64,000 nucleotides of DNA from Pseudomonas extremaustralis (GTDB lineage Bacteria; Pseudomonadota; Gammaproteobacteria; Pseudomonadales; Pseudomonadaceae), in assembly GCF_900102035.1 (NCBI RefSeq), contig NZ_LT629689.1:5552501-5616500 (forward strand), read 5' to 3'. Below the pieces are notes generated by a model, which saw only the letters and a program-made list of their open reading frames with translations, had not been told where the DNA came from and did no database searches. Position numbers and translations under genes: made by a program. Positions 26,668 to 36,455 of the stretch are shown in pieces (the stretch's first letter is position 1; every line of letters starts with the position of its first letter).

Positions 26668-26973
26668 ATGGCCAAGATGAGCATGAAAAACCGCGAGCTG
26701 AAGCGTCAGCTCACGGTTGCCAAGTACGCCAAGAAGCGTGCAGCACTGAAAGCAATCATCGTTGATCTGAACGCAAGTCCAGAAGCGCGTTGGGAAGCTA
26801 CAGTTGCTCTGCAGAAGCAGCCCCGTGATGCAAGCGCTTCGCGCATGCGTAACCGCTGCCGCCTGACTGGTCGTCCACACGGCGTTTACCGCAAGTTCGG
26901 CCTCGGCCGTAACAAACTGCGTGAAGCGGCAATGCGTGGTGACGTACCAGGTCTGGTTAAAGCCAGCTGGTAA
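26668..26973 (+). CDS. rpsN: Ribosomal protein S14 (zinc-free form)
   Basis: A 101-aa protein of the 30S head. It lacks the CX2C...CX2C zinc ribbon of the short S14 form, so it is the zinc-independent type. The start [15 protein letters not shown] has AGTAGGA upstream. It is followed by an unusual 208-base gap with terminator and promoter signals. Confidence 0.96.
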   Translation: MAKMSMKNRELKRQLTVAKYAKKRAALKAIIVDLNASPEARWEATVALQKQPRDASASRMRNRCRLTGRPHGVYRKFGLGRNKLREAAMRGDVPGLVKASW

Positions 26974-27036
26974 GTACTATCAAAGTCCGGGTGGCTGGTA
27001 TTGCAAAATACTGACCGCCGGTGACCTTGAATCTGG

Positions 27037-27066
27037 AACAAGCCCCTTTTGGGGCTTGTTTCATTT
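27037..27066 (+). terminator. Intra-operon terminator-like hairpin between rpsN and rpsH
   Basis: A perfect 10-bp stem AACAAGCCCC / GGGGCTTGTT with loop TTTT, followed by TCATTT. The T-tract is interrupted, so termination may be partial. The right arm overlaps the -35 of a downstream promoter candidate. Confidence 0.75.
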
Positions 27067-27084
27067 CCGGAGTGTGTCTAGAAT
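27056..27084 (+). promoter_or_regulatory. Candidate internal spc promoter before rpsH
   Basis: TTGTTT and TAGAAT with a 17-base spacer, followed by ACCCGGCTCGCC, a GC-rich stretch like that of the tRNA and S10 promoters in this window. It could drive rpsH to rpmJ separately. Confidence 0.6.
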
Positions 27085-27181
27085 ACCCGGCTCGCCTGAG
27101 CCCGTGTTTTCTACGCTCGGAGATTCTCGGCGACATATGTAGCCGCAAGGCTAATTTTTTTGTATTAGGAGCGTCTAGCCC

Positions 27182-27574
27182 ATGAGTATGCAGGACCCGT
27201 TAGCGGACATGCTAACTCGTATCCGTAATGCCCAGATGGCTGAAAAGTCCGTCGTAAGCATGCCATCTTCCAAGTTGAAGGTAGCTGTTGCCAAAGTCCT
27301 GAAAGACGAAGGCTACATTGCGGGTTATCAGATCAGCAGCGAAACCAAGCCACTGCTGTCCATCGAGCTGAAGTACTTCGAAGGCCGTTCGGTCATCGAG
27401 GAAGTGAAGCGCGTTAGCCGTCCAGGCCTGCGTCAGTACAAGTCCGCTGAAGATCTGCCGAAAGTTCGTGGCGGTCTTGGCGTGTCTATCGTCTCCACCA
27501 ACAAAGGTGTGATGACGGATCGTGCTGCGCGCGCTGCCGGTGTCGGCGGCGAAGTTCTTTGCACTGTGTTCTAA
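27182..27574 (+). CDS. rpsH: Ribosomal protein S8
   Basis: A 130-aa protein of the central 16S domain. In E. coli it represses the spc operon by binding mRNA near rplE. It begins [20 protein letters not shown] and ends with the conserved GGEVLCTVF. It restarts the operon after the terminator/promoter gap. Confidence 0.97.
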   Translation: MSMQDPLADMLTRIRNAQMAEKSVVSMPSSKLKVAVAKVLKDEGYIAGYQISSETKPLLSIELKYFEGRSVIEEVKRVSRPGLRQYKSAEDLPKVRGGLGVSIVSTNKGVMTDRAARAAGVGGEVLCTVF

Positions 27575-27586
27575 GGGGGGATAAGC

Positions 27587-28120
27587 ATGTCTCGCGTCGC
27601 TAAGAACCCCGTTAAGCTGCCAGCCGGTGTCGAAGTCAAATTCGCAGGCCAACAGCTTTCGGTGAAGGGTGCCAAGGGTACTCTTGAACTGAACATCCAT
27701 TCGTCCGTTGAGATCGTTGAAGAAGCTGGTGAGCTGCGTTTCGCTGCTCGCAATGGCGATCAACAAACTCGCGCAATGGCCGGTACCACGCGTGCGTTGG
27801 TAAACAACATGGTCCAAGGCGTAAGCCAAGGCTTCGAGCGTAAGCTCCAGCTGGTCGGTGTTGGTTACAAAGCGCAAGCAAAAGGCACGGTTTTGAACCT
27901 TGCCCTTGGCTTCTCGCACCCAGTGGATTACGAACTGCCGGAAGGCATCACCGCTGAGACTCCTAGCCAGACCGATATCCTGATCAAGGGCATCGATAAG
28001 CAACTGGTAGGTCAAGTGGCTGCTGAGATCCGCGACTTCCGTCCACCAGAGCCGTACAAAGGCAAAGGTGTGCGCTACGCGGACGAAGTCGTCCGTCGTA
28101 AAGAAGCCAAGAAGAAGTAG
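27587..28120 (+). CDS. rplF: Ribosomal protein L6
   Basis: A 177-aa protein near the sarcin-ricin loop, with two repeated alpha/beta domains and the C-terminal motif [11 protein letters not shown]. Confidence 0.97.
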   Translation: MSRVAKNPVKLPAGVEVKFAGQQLSVKGAKGTLELNIHSSVEIVEEAGELRFAARNGDQQTRAMAGTTRALVNNMVQGVSQGFERKLQLVGVGYKAQAKGTVLNLALGFSHPVDYELPEGITAETPSQTDILIKGIDKQLVGQVAAEIRDFRPPEPYKGKGVRYADEVVRRKEAKKK

Positions 28121-28130
28121 GGCATAGCAA

Positions 28131-28481
28131 ATGACCGACAAAAAAGTTACTCGACTGCGTCGCGCTCGCAAAGCACGCCTGAAAATGCACGAACTCGAAG
28201 TCGTGCGTCTCTGCGTGTTCCGCTCGTCGCAGCACATCTACGCCCAGGTCATCTCGGCCGACGGCAACAAAGTCCTGGCAAGCGCCTCGACTTTGGATAA
28301 AGAACTGCGTGATGGTGCCACTGGCAACATCGACGCGGCCACTAAGGTTGGCCAGCTGGTCGCTACGCGTGCAAAAGCCGCTGGCGTCTCGCAGGTGGCT
28401 TTCGACCGCTCTGGCTTCAAGTATCACGGTCGCGTCAAGGCGCTGGCTGATGCTGCTCGTGAAGCTGGGCTGGAGTTCTAA
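28131..28481 (+). CDS. rplR: Ribosomal protein L18
   Basis: A 116-aa 5S rRNA-binding protein of the central protuberance. It has the basic N terminus [13 protein letters not shown] and the C-terminal [20 protein letters not shown]. Confidence 0.97.
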   Translation: MTDKKVTRLRRARKARLKMHELEVVRLCVFRSSQHIYAQVISADGNKVLASASTLDKELRDGATGNIDAATKVGQLVATRAKAAGVSQVAFDRSGFKYHGRVKALADAAREAGLEF

Positions 28482-28484
28482 GTT

Positions 28485-28985
28485 ATGTCAAATAACGACC
28501 AAAAGCGCGACGAAGGCTACATTGAGAAGCTGGTTCAAGTTAACCGCGTAGCCAAAACCGTTAAAGGCGGCCGTATCTTCACTTTCACCGCGTTGACCGT
28601 GGTTGGTGATGGTAAAGGGCGTGTTGGCTTCGGCCGTGGCAAGTCACGTGAAGTGCCTGCTGCGATCCAGAAGGCAATGGAAGCTGCTCGCCGCAACATG
28701 ATCCAAGTTGACCTGAACGGCACCACCCTGCAATACGCAATGAAGTCCGCTCACGGCGCTTCGAAGGTGTACATGCAGCCGGCTTCTGAGGGTACCGGTA
28801 TCATCGCTGGCGGCGCTATGCGTGCTGTCCTCGAAGTTGCTGGTGTTCAGAACGTTCTGGCCAAGTGCTATGGCTCGACTAACCCGGTAAACGTGGTTCA
28901 CGCCACTTTCAAAGGTTTGAAGGCTATGCAGTCCCCTGAATCCATTGCCGCTAAGCGTGGCAAAAGCGTCCAGGAGATTTTCTGA
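28485..28985 (+). CDS. rpsE: Ribosomal protein S5
   Basis: A 166-aa protein at the mRNA entry site with helicase activity. [20 protein letters not shown] and [12 protein letters not shown] are the family motifs. It follows rplR by 3 bases. Confidence 0.97.
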
Positions 28986-28987
28986 TC

Positions 28988-29164
28988 ATGGCTACCGTTA
29001 AAGTAACGCTGATCAAAAGCATGACCGGCCGCATCCCTAACCACAAACTGTGCGTTAAGGGTCTGGGTCTGCGTCGCATCGGTCACACTGTAGAAGTCCA
29101 AGATACTCCCGAGAATCGCGGGATGATCAACAAGGCTTACTACATGCTGCGTGTCGAGGGTTAA
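28988..29164 (+). CDS. rpmD: Ribosomal protein L30
   Basis: A 58-aa protein read directly from the sequence: [20 protein letters not shown] onward, ending MLRVEG. It has the family's ferredoxin-like fold pattern and sits in the conserved rpsE-rpmD-rplO order, 2 bases after rpsE. Confidence 0.96.
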
Positions 29165-29167
29165 TCG

Positions 29168-29605
29168 ATGAAACTCAATGATCTGAGTCCAGCGCCGGGT
29201 TCCCGTCGCGAAAAGCATCGTCCGGGCCGTGGTATCGGTAGCGGTTTGGGTAAGACTGGTGGCCGTGGCCACAAAGGTCAAACCTCCCGCTCCGGTGGCA
29301 CCATCGCTCCAGGCTTTGAAGGCGGTCAACAGCCGCTGCATCGTCGCCTGCCTAAGTTCGGTTTCGTTTCGCTGAAAGCTATGGATCGCGCAGAAGTGCG
29401 TCTGTCCGAGCTGGCTAAAGTGGAAGGCGACGTCGTTACTGTGCAGACCCTGAAAGATGCCAACGTGATCAACGTCAACGTACAGCGTGTGAAAATCATG
29501 TTGTCCGGTGAAGTGACTCGCGCTGTCACTATCGGCAAGGGAATCGGCGCCACCAAAGGTGCGCGTTCGGCTATCGAAGCAGCTGGCGGCAAGTTCGAGG
29601 AATAA
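29168..29605 (+). CDS. rplO: Ribosomal protein L15
   Basis: A 145-aa late-assembly protein with the glycine- and arginine-rich N-terminal half ([20 protein letters not shown]). Its stop codon directly abuts the secY start. Confidence 0.97.
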   Translation: MKLNDLSPAPGSRREKHRPGRGIGSGLGKTGGRGHKGQTSRSGGTIAPGFEGGQQPLHRRLPKFGFVSLKAMDRAEVRLSELAKVEGDVVTVQTLKDANVINVNVQRVKIMLSGEVTRAVTIGKGIGATKGARSAIEAAGGKFEE

Positions 29606-30934
29606 ATGGCTAAGCAAGGTGCTCTCTCAGCGCTCGGCAAAGGCGGTATGTCTGAACTTTGGGCTCGTCTGCGTTTTCTGTTCCTGGCGATTATCGTCTA
29701 CCGAATAGGCGCACACATCCCGGTTCCAGGTATCAACCCGGACCGACTCGCAGACCTGTTTCGACAGAATGAGGGGACCATTCTTAGCTTGTTCAACATG
29801 TTTTCCGGTGGTGCGCTGGAACGGATGAGCATCTTTGCGCTGGGGATCATGCCGTACATTTCGGCATCGATCATCATGCAATTGATGACCGCCGTCAGCC
29901 CGCAGCTGGAGCAGTTGAAGAAGGAAGGTGAAGCTGGCCGTCGCAAGATTAGCCAGTACACCCGCTACGGCACTGTCATCCTCGCCCTGGTTCAAGCTAT
30001 CGGCATGTCCGTTGGCCTGGCGGGGCAGGGTGTTGCGTTCACTGGTGACTTTGGCTTCCATTTCGTCGCGGTATCCACATTTGTGGCTGGTGCGATGTTC
30101 ATGATGTGGCTGGGTGAGCAGATTACTGAGCGTGGTGTTGGCAATGGTATCTCGATGTTGATTTTCGCAGGTATCGTCGCCGGTCTTCCGAGAGCGATCG
30201 GGCAGTCTTTCGAGTCTGCGCGTCAGGGTGATATCAATATCTTCGCCTTGGTTGCCATCGGTTTGCTGGCAGTAGCGATTATCGGCTTTGTGGTGTTCAT
30301 TGAGCGTGGTCAGCGTCGTATCGCTGTTCACTACGCCAAGCGTCAGCAGGGCCGTAAGGTTTTTGCTGCGCAGACCAGCCACTTGCCGCTGAAAGTGAAT
30401 ATGGCCGGTGTTATTCCGGCAATTTTCGCGAGCAGCATTTTGCTGTTTCCGGCTTCGTTGGGTACCTGGTTTGGTCAGTCTGAAAATATGGGCTGGCTGC
30501 AGGACCTCTCTCAGTCGATCGCTCCTGGTCAGCCGTTGAATATTCTGCTGTTTAGTGCAGGGATTATTTTCTTCTGCTTCTTCTACACGGCGTTGATGTT
30601 CAATCCGAAAGACGTAGCGGAAAACCTGAAGAAGTCCGGTGCCTTTATTCCGGGTATCCGTCCAGGTGAGCAGTCTGCACGCTACATTGATGGCGTGCTG
30701 ACTCGTTTGACCCTGTTCGGTGCTCTATATATGACGGCCGTGTGCTTGTTGCCCCAGTTCCTGGTGGTTGCAGCAAACGTTCCGTTCTACCTTGGCGGGA
30801 CCTCGTTGCTGATCGTGGTCGTGGTTGTGATGGACTTCATGTCCCAAGTACAATCGCACCTCGTTTCGCACCAGTACGAATCCCTGATGAAGAAAGCCAA
30901 CCTGAAGGGTTACGGCAGCGGCATGTTGCGCTGA
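29606..30934 (+). CDS. secY: SecY, protein translocase channel
   Basis: A 442-aa inner-membrane channel with ten transmembrane segments, forming the pore with SecE and SecG. The cytoplasmic loops [17 protein letters not shown] and the C-terminal tail with [12 protein letters not shown] are typical. Its location inside the spc operon links export capacity to ribosome synthesis. Confidence 0.97.
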   Translation: MAKQGALSALGKGGMSELWARLRFLFLAIIVYRIGAHIPVPGINPDRLADLFRQNEGTILSLFNMFSGGALERMSIFALGIMPYISASIIMQLMTAVSPQLEQLKKEGEAGRRKISQYTRYGTVILALVQAIGMSVGLAGQGVAFTGDFGFHFVAVSTFVAGAMFMMWLGEQITERGVGNGISMLIFAGIVAGLPRAIGQSFESARQGDINIFALVAIGLLAVAIIGFVVFIERGQRRIAVHYAKRQQGRKVFAAQTSHLPLKVNMAGVIPAIFASSILLFPASLGTWFGQSENMGWLQDLSQSIAPGQPLNILLFSAGIIFFCFFYTALMFNPKDVAENLKKSGAFIPGIRPGEQSARYIDGVLTRLTLFGALYMTAVCLLPQFLVVAANVPFYLGGTSLLIVVVVVMDFMSQVQSHLVSHQYESLMKKANLKGYGSGMLR

Positions 30935-30961
30935 GTACCCATAAGGTTCGAGGAGTTGGTG

Positions 30962-31078
30962 ATGAAAGTTCGTGCATCGGTGAAAAAACTGTGCCGTAAC
31001 TGCAAGATTATTCGCCGCGAAGGTGTTGTTCGAGTAATTTGCAGCGCGGAACCGCGTCACAAACAGCGCCAAGGCTGA
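30962..31078 (+). CDS. rpmJ: Ribosomal protein L36 (zinc-binding form)
   Basis: A 38-aa protein read directly from the sequence, [20 protein letters not shown] onward. Cys11, Cys14, Cys27 and His33 form the zinc site, so this is the C+ type. Pseudomonads usually keep a zinc-free paralogue elsewhere for zinc starvation. It ends the spc operon. Confidence 0.96.
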
Positions 31079-31092
31079 GTGTGATCCGCTTG

Positions 31093-31140
31093 AAGCCCGG
31101 CAGCTAGTGCGCTGCCGGGTTGATTATTTGTTATTACAGC
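31093..31140 (+). terminator. Hairpin after rpmJ / alpha-operon leader
   Basis: Stem GCCCGGCAGC / GCTGCCGGGT with a 6-base loop followed by a T-rich stretch (TGATTATTTGTTATT). It looks like a terminator for spc. The 67 bases after it form the rpsM leader, the position of the S4-responsive leader in E. coli; no pseudoknot was worked out here. Confidence 0.65.
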
Positions 31141-31207
31141 GATATTATCTCGCGCCCTATTTCTTGGCTTCCGGGGCGTAGGTAGCTGTCAATTGGAGTC
31201 CCACTGA

Positions 31208-31564
31208 ATGGCCCGTATTGCAGGCGTTAACATTCCAGATAACAAGCACACTGTTATCTCGCTGACCTACATCTATGGTGTTGGTCGCACTACTGCGCAG
31301 AAAATTTGCGCAGTCGCTGGGGTAAACCCAGCCGCTAAGATCAAGGATCTGAGCGACGAGCAGATTGAACAGCTGCGTGGCGAAGTGGCGAAGGTCACCA
31401 CTGAAGGTGATCTGCGTCGCGAAATCAACATGAAAATCAAGCGTTTGATGGACCTCGGTTGCTATCGCGGTCTGCGTCATCGTCGTGGTCTTCCAGTACG
31501 CGGTCAGCGTACCAAGACTAACGCGCGTACCCGTAAAGGTCCGCGTAAGCCGATCCGCAAGTAA
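31208..31564 (+). CDS. rpsM: Ribosomal protein S13
   Basis: A 118-aa head protein contacting P-site tRNA and L5. It has [20 protein letters not shown], the helix-hairpin-helix region and the basic C terminus [11 protein letters not shown]. First gene of the alpha operon. Confidence 0.97.
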   Translation: MARIAGVNIPDNKHTVISLTYIYGVGRTTAQKICAVAGVNPAAKIKDLSDEQIEQLRGEVAKVTTEGDLRREINMKIKRLMDLGCYRGLRHRRGLPVRGQRTKTNARTRKGPRKPIRK

Positions 31565-31594
31565 TCGCCCCCGCGAATCGACAGGAAAATTATC

Positions 31595-31984
31595 ATGGCA
31601 AAACCTGCTGCTCGTCCTCGTAAAAAAGTTAAAAAGACAGTGGTTGATGGCATCGCCCACATCCATGCTTCTTTTAACAACACCATCGTGACCATCACCG
31701 ACCGTCAAGGTAATGCGCTTTCTTGGGCTACCTCCGGTGGTTCGGGTTTCCGCGGTTCCCGCAAGTCCACCCCGTTCGCTGCTCAAGTAGCTGCTGAACG
31801 TGCTGGTCAAGCTGCGCTGGAATACGGCCTGAAAAACCTCGACGTTAACGTCAAAGGTCCAGGTCCAGGTCGTGAGTCCGCTGTCCGTGCTTTGAACGGC
31901 TGTGGCTATAAGATCGCCAGCATCACCGACGTGACGCCAATCCCGCACAACGGGTGCCGTCCGCCGAAGAAGCGCCGCGTGTAA
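31595..31984 (+). CDS. rpsK: Ribosomal protein S11
   Basis: A 129-aa protein of the 30S platform. [18 protein letters not shown] at the C terminus is the family signature. Confidence 0.97.
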   Translation: MAKPAARPRKKVKKTVVDGIAHIHASFNNTIVTITDRQGNALSWATSGGSGFRGSRKSTPFAAQVAAERAGQAALEYGLKNLDVNVKGPGPGRESAVRALNGCGYKIASITDVTPIPHNGCRPPKKRRV

Positions 31985-32002
31985 TCCAGGAGATTGTAAA
32001 GA

Positions 32003-32623
32003 ATGGCTCGTTACATTGGTCCAAAATGCAAACTCGCTCGTCGCGAAGGCACCGATCTCTTCCTGAAGAGCGGCGTGCGCGCGATCGAATCGAAGTGCAA
32101 CATCGAAGCTGCACCTGGTATCCACGGCCAACGCCGCGGTCGCCAGTCCGATTACGGCACCCAACTGCGTGAAAAGCAGAAGGTCCGTCGTATCTACGGC
32201 GTTCTCGAGCGTCAGTTCAGCGGCTACTACAAAGAAGCTGCTGGCAAGAAAGGTGCAACCGGTGAAAACCTGCTGCAACTGCTCGAATGCCGTCTGGACA
32301 ACGTTGTATACCGTATGGGCTTTGGTTCGACTCGTGCCGAATCCCGTCAGCTGGTATCGCACAAATCGATCAGCGTTAACGGCCAGACCGTAAACGTTCC
32401 GTCCTACCAGGTTCGTGCTGGTGACGTGGTCGCTGTTCGCGAGAAGGCAAAAAACCAACTTCGCATTGTCCAAGCTCTCGATCTGTGTGCCCAACGTGGC
32501 CGCGTAGAATGGGTAGAAGTAGACACTGAGAAGAAGTCGGGCGTTTTCAAGAACGTTCCAGCTCGCAGTGATCTGTCCGCCGACATCAACGAAAGCCTGA
32601 TTGTCGAGCTCTACTCCAAGTAA
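32003..32623 (+). CDS. rpsD: Ribosomal protein S4
   Basis: A 206-aa 16S assembly initiator with an S4 RNA-binding domain (from about residue 96, [20 protein letters not shown]). In E. coli it represses the alpha operon. The N-terminal segment lacks the CX2C zinc knuckle of some S4 forms. Confidence 0.97.
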   Translation: MARYIGPKCKLARREGTDLFLKSGVRAIESKCNIEAAPGIHGQRRGRQSDYGTQLREKQKVRRIYGVLERQFSGYYKEAAGKKGATGENLLQLLECRLDNVVYRMGFGSTRAESRQLVSHKSISVNGQTVNVPSYQVRAGDVVAVREKAKNQLRIVQALDLCAQRGRVEWVEVDTEKKSGVFKNVPARSDLSADINESLIVELYSK

Positions 32624-32645
32624 GGGCTAGAAAATAGGTGCATCC

Positions 32646-33647
32646 ATGCAGATTTCGGTAAATGAGTTCCTGACACCCCGCCACATTGATGTGCAGGTTG
32701 TCAGTCCAACCCGCGCCAAGATCACTCTCGAGCCTCTCGAGCGTGGTTTTGGCCACACCCTGGGCAACGCGCTGCGCCGCATCCTGTTGTCCTCAATGCC
32801 CGGCTGTGCAGTAGTCGAGGCCGAGATTGACGGTGTGCTCCACGAGTACAGCGCCATCGAAGGTGTACAGGAAGACGTAATTGAAATCCTGTTGAACCTT
32901 AAAGGTCTGGCTATCAAGCTGCACGGCCGTGACGAAGTTACGCTGACCTTGTCGAAGAAGGGTTCGGGGGTGGTTACCGCTGCCGATATTCAGCTGGATC
33001 ATGATGTCGAGATCGTTAACCCCGATCACGTAATCGCTAACCTGGCGTCTAACGGCGCCCTGAACATGAAGCTCACTGTAGCTCGTGGTCGTGGTTATGA
33101 ACCGGCCGACTCGCGTCAGAGCGATGAAGACGAAAGCCGCAGCATTGGTCGCTTGCAGCTTGACTCTTCGTTCAGCCCGGTTCGCCGTATCGCATACGTG
33201 GTGGAAAACGCCCGTGTCGAGCAGCGTACTAACCTGGATAAGCTGGTTATTGATCTGGAAACCAACGGTACTCTGGACCCTGAAGAGGCTATCCGTCGCG
33301 CTGCAACCATTCTGCAACAGCAGTTGGCTGCGTTCGTGGACCTCAAAGGTGACAGCGAACCAGTGGTAATCGAGCAGGAAGACGAGATCGATCCGATCCT
33401 GCTTCGCCCGGTTGACGATCTGGAACTGACTGTACGTTCGGCTAACTGCCTTAAGGCGGAAAACATTTACTACATCGGCGACCTGATTCAGCGTACCGAA
33501 GTAGAACTGTTGAAGACTCCGAACCTGGGCAAGAAATCCTTGACCGAAATCAAGGACGTTCTGGCCTCCCGCGGTCTGTCCCTCGGCATGCGCCTCGACA
33601 ACTGGCCGCCTGCAAGTCTTAAGAAGGACGACAAGGCGACTGCCTGA
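32646..33647 (+). CDS. rpoA: RNA polymerase alpha subunit
   Basis: A 333-aa subunit with the N-terminal assembly domain ([20 protein letters not shown]) and the C-terminal domain that contacts UP elements and activators (from about residue 250, with [19 protein letters not shown]). Cotranscribed with rpsD and rplQ. Confidence 0.98.
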   Translation: MQISVNEFLTPRHIDVQVVSPTRAKITLEPLERGFGHTLGNALRRILLSSMPGCAVVEAEIDGVLHEYSAIEGVQEDVIEILLNLKGLAIKLHGRDEVTLTLSKKGSGVVTAADIQLDHDVEIVNPDHVIANLASNGALNMKLTVARGRGYEPADSRQSDEDESRSIGRLQLDSSFSPVRRIAYVVENARVEQRTNLDKLVIDLETNGTLDPEEAIRRAATILQQQLAAFVDLKGDSEPVVIEQEDEIDPILLRPVDDLELTVRSANCLKAENIYYIGDLIQRTEVELLKTPNLGKKSLTEIKDVLASRGLSLGMRLDNWPPASLKKDDKATA

Positions 33648-33688
33648 TCGTCGTAATCACCGAACGTGAGTTTGGTAAGGAATGAACC

Positions 33689-34075
33689 ATGCGTCATCGT
33701 AAAAGTGGACGTCACCTGAGCCGTACCAGCTCGCACCGTAAGGCCATGTTCCAAAACATGGCGGTGTCGCTGTTCGAGCACGAGCTGATCAAAACTACAC
33801 TGCCGAAAGCTAAAGAGCTGCGTCGCGTTGCTGAGCCGCTGATCACTTTGGCTAAGACAGACAGCCTGGCTAACCGCCGTCTGGCTTTCGACCGCACTCG
33901 CTCGAAAGCTATCGTTGGTAAGCTCTTCAACGACCTGGGCAAGCGTTACGCTACCCGTGAGGGTGGCTACCTGCGCATCCTCAAGTGCGGTTTCCGCGCT
34001 GGCGACAACGCGCCTATGGCGTATGTCGAGTTGGTTGATCGTGCTACTGCTGGCGAAGCTGTAAGCGCCGAGTAA
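33689..34075 (+). CDS. rplQ: Ribosomal protein L17
   Basis: A 128-aa protein at the exit tunnel, beginning [20 protein letters not shown]. Last gene of the long ribosomal-protein block and followed by a terminator. Confidence 0.97.
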
Positions 34076-34095
34076 GACGACAGTCTGTAACGAAG

Positions 34096-34120
34096 AACCG
34101 GGCCTAGTGCCCGGTTTTTT
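34096..34120 (+). terminator. Terminator of the alpha operon
   Basis: Stem AACCGGGC / GCCCGGTT with loop CTAGT, followed by TTTT. Confidence 0.93.
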
Positions 34121-34202
34121 GTGTGCGCAATAAACATTGTCTATATTGATTGAGGCACTGCTGCGGCCAGGATTTTTCAACACATATGCGTTCTGATGGA
34201 CA

Positions 34203-34219
34203 GTTAGTTATTTTCTATC
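34203..34219 (+). promoter_or_regulatory. Possible OxyR half-site pair upstream of catalase
   Basis: GTTAG-N7-CTATC resembles the OxyR core GATAG-N7-CTATC with one mismatch in the outer half-sites. It lies about 25 bases upstream of the -35 candidate for katA. A full OxyR tetramer site needs a second pair, which is not clear. Confidence 0.3.
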
Positions 34220-34240
34220 AAAGACCATGAATTAATGAAT

Positions 34241-34269
34241 TTGATGGTGTCATCTTGATGGTCAATACT
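34241..34269 (+). promoter_or_regulatory. Candidate katA promoter
   Basis: TTGATG and AATACT with a 17-base spacer, about 50 bases before the catalase start. It is the best match in the AT-rich 245-base gap after rplQ. Confidence 0.45.
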
Positions 34270-34320
34270 CCCTCAAAGCCGATTAGCCGGCAGCTCCAGG
34301 ACTGACTGAGGAATATGAGT

Positions 34321-35769
34321 ATGAGCCAGAACAAAATCCTTACCACTGCCAGCGGCGCTCCAGTCGCTGACAATCAAAACTCCCGTTCCGCCGGCCCACG
34401 CGGCCCGTTGCTGCTCGACGACTTTCACCTGATCGAGAAGCTCGCTCACTTCAATCGGGAAAACATTCCTGAGCGTCGCGTGCACGCTAAAGGTTCGGGT
34501 GCTTACGGTACCTTCACCGTCACTAAAGACATCACCCACTACACCAGCGCCAAGCTGTTTGAGTCGGTTGGCAAGCAAACTCCGACCTTCCTGCGCTTCT
34601 CCACTGTAGGCGGTGAGCGTGGCTCTGCCGACACTGAGCGCGACCCACGGGGCTTCGCCTTGAAGTTCTACACCGAAGAGGGCAACTGGGACATCGTCGG
34701 TAATAACACGCCGGTGTTCTTCATTCGTGATCCTCTGAAGTTTCCGGATTTTATCCACACCCAGAAGCGTCTGCCGCAGAGCAATCTGAAAAGCGCGCAG
34801 ATGATGTGGGACTTCTGGTCGCACTCTCCAGAAGCGCTGCACCAGGTCACTATCTTGTTTTCGGATCGTGGTATTCCTGACGGCTACCGTCACATGCATG
34901 GCTTTGGCAGCCACACCTACAGTTTGATCAACGCCAAGGGTGAGCGTCACTGGGTGAAGTGGCACTACAAAACCAAGCAAGGTATCAAGAACCTGGCGCC
35001 CGCAGAGGCCGCGCGACTGGCTGGCACGGACCCAGACTACGCCCAGCGCGACCTGTTTGGTGCAATCGAGCGCGGTGACTTTCCGAAGTGGCGCGTCTGT
35101 ATCCAGGTCATGACCGAGGCCCAGGCGAATGCTCATTACGAGAACCCCTTTGACGTGACCAAAACTTGGTCGCAGAAGGAGTTCCCATTGATCGAAGTGG
35201 GAGAGCTGGAGCTCAACCGCAACCCGCAGAACTACTTCGCTGAAGTAGAGCAAGCTGCGTTCGGTCCGAGCAACATGGTTCCAGGCGTTGGCCTGTCGCC
35301 CGATCGCATGCTGCAAGGTCGCGTTTTCGCTTATGCAGATGCTCACCGCTATCGTGTTGGTACCAACCACCAGCAACTGCCGGTGAATGCACCACGGTGT
35401 CCTGTGAACAGCTACCAGCGTGACGGTTCGATGGCATTTGGCAGCAACGGCGGTGGGACTCCGAACTACGAGCCAAACAGCTATGCCGATGCGCCGAAGC
35501 AAGCGCCACAGTACGCTGAACCGGCGTTGGCCCTCAGCGGCGCGGCTGATCGTTACGATCACCGCGAGGACACTGATTACTACAGCCACGCCGGTGCTCT
35601 GTTCCGCCTCATGAGCGATGAGCAAAAAGCGCTGCTCACCAATAACATCGCTGGTGCAATGGCGGGGGTTTCGAGTGATGTTGTACAGCGTCAATTGCAG
35701 CACTTCTACAAGGCAGATCCTGCTTATGGAGAGGCCATCGCAAAGGCTTTGGGTGTATCGCGCAACTGA
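34321..35769 (+). CDS. katA: Monofunctional haem catalase KatA
   Basis: A 482-aa small-subunit catalase that splits hydrogen peroxide. The catalytic His55 lies in [14 protein letters not shown], the active-site Asn in [15 protein letters not shown], and the proximal haem tyrosine in [12 protein letters not shown]. There is no signal peptide, so it is cytoplasmic. ATG 34321 sits 8 bases after GAGGA; an ATG at 34315 is too close to it. The neighbour is a ferritin, the same katA-bfrA order as in P. aeruginosa, joining peroxide removal to iron storage. Confidence 0.94.
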   Translation: MSQNKILTTASGAPVADNQNSRSAGPRGPLLLDDFHLIEKLAHFNRENIPERRVHAKGSGAYGTFTVTKDITHYTSAKLFESVGKQTPTFLRFSTVGGERGSADTERDPRGFALKFYTEEGNWDIVGNNTPVFFIRDPLKFPDFIHTQKRLPQSNLKSAQMMWDFWSHSPEALHQVTILFSDRGIPDGYRHMHGFGSHTYSLINAKGERHWVKWHYKTKQGIKNLAPAEAARLAGTDPDYAQRDLFGAIERGDFPKWRVCIQVMTEAQANAHYENPFDVTKTWSQKEFPLIEVGELELNRNPQNYFAEVEQAAFGPSNMVPGVGLSPDRMLQGRVFAYADAHRYRVGTNHQQLPVNAPRCPVNSYQRDGSMAFGSNGGGTPNYEPNSYADAPKQAPQYAEPALALSGAADRYDHREDTDYYSHAGALFRLMSDEQKALLTNNIAGAMAGVSSDVVQRQLQHFYKADPAYGEAIAKALGVSRN

Positions 35770-35786
35770 CTCTAAACGATAAGCAG

Positions 35787-35812
35787 AACCGCCCTCATTT
35801 GGGCGGTTTTTG
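35787..35812 (+). terminator. Terminator after katA
   Basis: Stem AACCGCCC / GGGCGGTT with loop TCATTT, followed by TTT. It separates katA from the ferritin gene. Confidence 0.92.
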
Positions 35813-35924
35813 CGTTATTTAAACTGATTTTCTCCGGTAATCTCCACTTTTCTGTCGTTAGTCCCGTGACCTGCGAGTCATCATGGTTCAAACTACAGGC
35901 TTTCAAGCAGGGAGAAGTAGGGCT

Positions 35925-36389
35925 ATGCAAGGTCACCCCGACGTAATCGATTACCTCAACACGTTGCTGACGGGCGAACTGGCTGCTCGTGACCAATATT
36001 TCATCCATTCGCGTATGTACGAAGACTGGGGCTTTACCGAGCTCTACGAGCGTATCAACCACGAGATGGAAGAAGAGACGCAGCATGCCGACGCACTGAT
36101 GCGCCGTATCCTGATGCTCGAAGGCACGCCTCGTATGCGTCCCGACGACTTGGATGTGGGCACCACGGTACCTGACATGCTCGCAGCCGATCTTCGTCTT
36201 GAGAACAAGGTCCGTGCCGCGCTTTGCAAGGGCATTGAACTCTGTGAGCAGCACAACGACTATGTCACCCGGGAAATCCTGCGGGTGCAGTTGAATGACA
36301 CTGAAGAAGATCACACTTACTGGCTGGAAAAGCAGTTGGGCCTGATCAAGTTGGTGGGGCTGGAGAATTATCTGCAATCGCAGTTCTGA
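35925..36389 (+). CDS. ftnA: Bacterial ferritin FtnA (usually annotated bacterioferritin BfrA)
   Basis: A 154-aa iron-storage subunit that would form a 24-mer. Diiron ligands are visible: E18, E51, H54, E127 and H130, plus Y25. The haem-ligand methionine at position 52 of true bacterioferritins is Thr here (EEETQHAD), matching the P. aeruginosa bfrA product, which was shown to be a haem-free ferritin. The start at 35925 gives the family N terminus [12 protein letters not shown] with GGGAGA upstream; the open frame before it adds 14 unlikely residues. Follows katA. Confidence 0.9.
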   Translation: MQGHPDVIDYLNTLLTGELAARDQYFIHSRMYEDWGFTELYERINHEMEEETQHADALMRRILMLEGTPRMRPDDLDVGTTVPDMLAADLRLENKVRAALCKGIELCEQHNDYVTREILRVQLNDTEEDHTYWLEKQLGLIKLVGLENYLQSQF

Positions 36390-36403
36390 CGCCAGTCATA
36401 AAG

Positions 36404-36439
36404 AAGCCCCTGTCACCTCAACGGTAACAGGGGCTTTTT
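36404..36439. terminator. Bidirectional terminator between ftnA and uvrA
   Basis: Long stem AAGCCCCTGTcACC / GGTaACAGGGGCTT with loop TCAAC, followed by TTTA on the + strand and by a T-rich CTTCTTTAT on the - strand. It serves the convergent ends of ftnA and uvrA. Confidence 0.92.
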
Positions 36440-36455
36440 ATTGGACTCGATAAAC

